DNA of 7,073 nucleotides, from the NCBI GenBank assembly GCA_003449515.1, contig DMHI01000256.1:4509-11581 (forward strand), read 5' to 3'. This DNA is from Lysobacteraceae bacterium. Lineage in GTDB: Bacteria > Pseudomonadota > Gammaproteobacteria > Xanthomonadales > Xanthomonadaceae. Below, piece after piece: positions 5,763-7,073 of the stretch (position 1 is its first letter; each line of letters begins with the position of its first letter). Below the pieces are notes generated by a model. The model saw only the letters and a list, made by a program, of their open reading frames with translations. It did no database searches and was not told the origin of the DNA. The position numbers and the translations under genes are program-made.

Positions 5763-6224
5763 ATGCTCCGCGTCACCAAGCTCACCGACTACGCCACTGT
5801 CGTGCTCACGGTGCTCGCCGACCAGCCCGAGCGCGTGCACAGCGCCGCCGAACTGGCCGAGCGCTCGCGCGTCGAGCCGGCGACGGTGGCCAAGGTGCTG
5901 AAGCTGCTGGCGCAGGCCGGGCTGGTCGAGAGCTTCCGCGGCGCCACCGGCGGCTACCGCCTGGCGCGCCCGGCCGCGCAGATCCCGCTGGCGGACATCG
6001 TCGAGGCGCTGGAAGGCCCACTCGGCATGACCGCCTGCAGTGTGCACGACGGCGACTGCGGCATCGAATCGCACTGCGGCATCCGCGCCGGCTGGCAGCG
6101 CATCAACGACGTGCTGCTCGACGCGCTGAACCGCACCACCCTCGCCGACATGCTCGCACCCGCCGCCGACCCCGCCCCCGACAATCCCAAAGCCATCCCG
6201 GCCGCGCTGGTCGCCTCGACCTGA
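5763..6224 (+). CDS. Rrf2-family SUF system Fe-S cluster regulator
   Basis: This 153-residue Rrf2-family regulator starts MLRVTKLTDYATVVLTVLA, typical of the SUF-associated branch described in xanthomonads. A winged helix-turn-helix covers about 1-70, including SAAELAERSRVEPATVAKVLKLL (27-49) and the wing FRGATGGYRLAR (58-69). A three-cysteine cluster site follows: C92, C99 and C105, spaced CX6CX5C. The first gap is one residue longer than the CX5CX5C of E. coli IscR. Relatives bind a [2Fe-2S] cluster and adjust Fe-S assembly genes to demand or oxidative stress. The regulator is encoded directly ahead of sufB, 19 nt apart, and would control its own operon. A Pro/Ala-rich tail (about 132-153) looks disordered. 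The frame stays open far upstream, but the family N terminus and the promoter both fix the start at 5763. The ribosome binding site is weak. Confidence 0.93.
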   Translation: MLRVTKLTDYATVVLTVLADQPERVHSAAELAERSRVEPATVAKVLKLLAQAGLVESFRGATGGYRLARPAAQIPLADIVEALEGPLGMTACSVHDGDCGIESHCGIRAGWQRINDVLLDALNRTTLADMLAPAADPAPDNPKAIPAALVAST

Positions 6225-6230
6225 GCCGCC

Positions 6231-6236
6231 AAGGAG
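6231..6236 (+). promoter_or_regulatory. Strong Shine-Dalgarno site of sufB
   Basis: AAGGAG lies seven bases before the sufB ATG at 6244. It is the clearest ribosome binding site in the window, in contrast to the weak one of the regulator, and would favour higher SufB output from the shared transcript. Confidence 0.75.
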
Positions 6237-6243
6237 AGCCACG

Positions 6244-7073
<830 letters not shown>

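Overview
The window is about 7 kb of GC-rich bacterial DNA (roughly 70% by eye), densely coding, with strong G/C preference at third codon positions. The gene content points to a gammaproteobacterium of the Xanthomonadales/Lysobacterales type. The main clues are an Rrf2-family SUF regulator directly ahead of sufB and a bacterial TrmY-type SPOUT methyltransferase. This lineage call is inference; there is no rRNA or other decisive marker here.

Left block, + strand (170-4073): an elongation factor G-like GTPase (170-2224), a secreted metal-dependent amidohydrolase (2288-3643), and a small membrane protein of the DUF2784 type (3651-4073). The last two are 7 nt apart and probably translated together. 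The first 169 bases hold no gene I can support.

Middle block, - strand (4104-5486): read in the direction of transcription, this is a TrmY-type tRNA methyltransferase (5486-4815), a hairpin, a broken Phd/YefM antitoxin gene of which only the first ~20 codons are recognisable (start at 4759), and a small SET-domain protein lysine methyltransferase with a Lys/Ala-rich tail (4607-4104). The SET gene converges with the DUF2784 gene across a 30-nt gap.

Right block, + strand (5631-7073): a divergent promoter region leads into the start of a SUF iron-sulfur cluster operon. It has a good sigma70-type promoter (TTGAGC-17-TACAAT) and a GC-rich leader able to form two hairpins. These are followed by an Rrf2 regulator with three cysteines (5763-6224) and sufB (from 6244, cut by the window end). 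The regulator probably senses Fe-S status and controls this operon, as its relatives do.

Most of the window is ordinary chromosomal housekeeping and accessory content, and I see no complete new multi-gene system. The points most worth a second look are the antitoxin fragment abutting the SET gene, the bacterial TrmY with a 12-bp tandem-repeat insert, the structured leader of the SUF operon, and the hairpin covering the SET start region.
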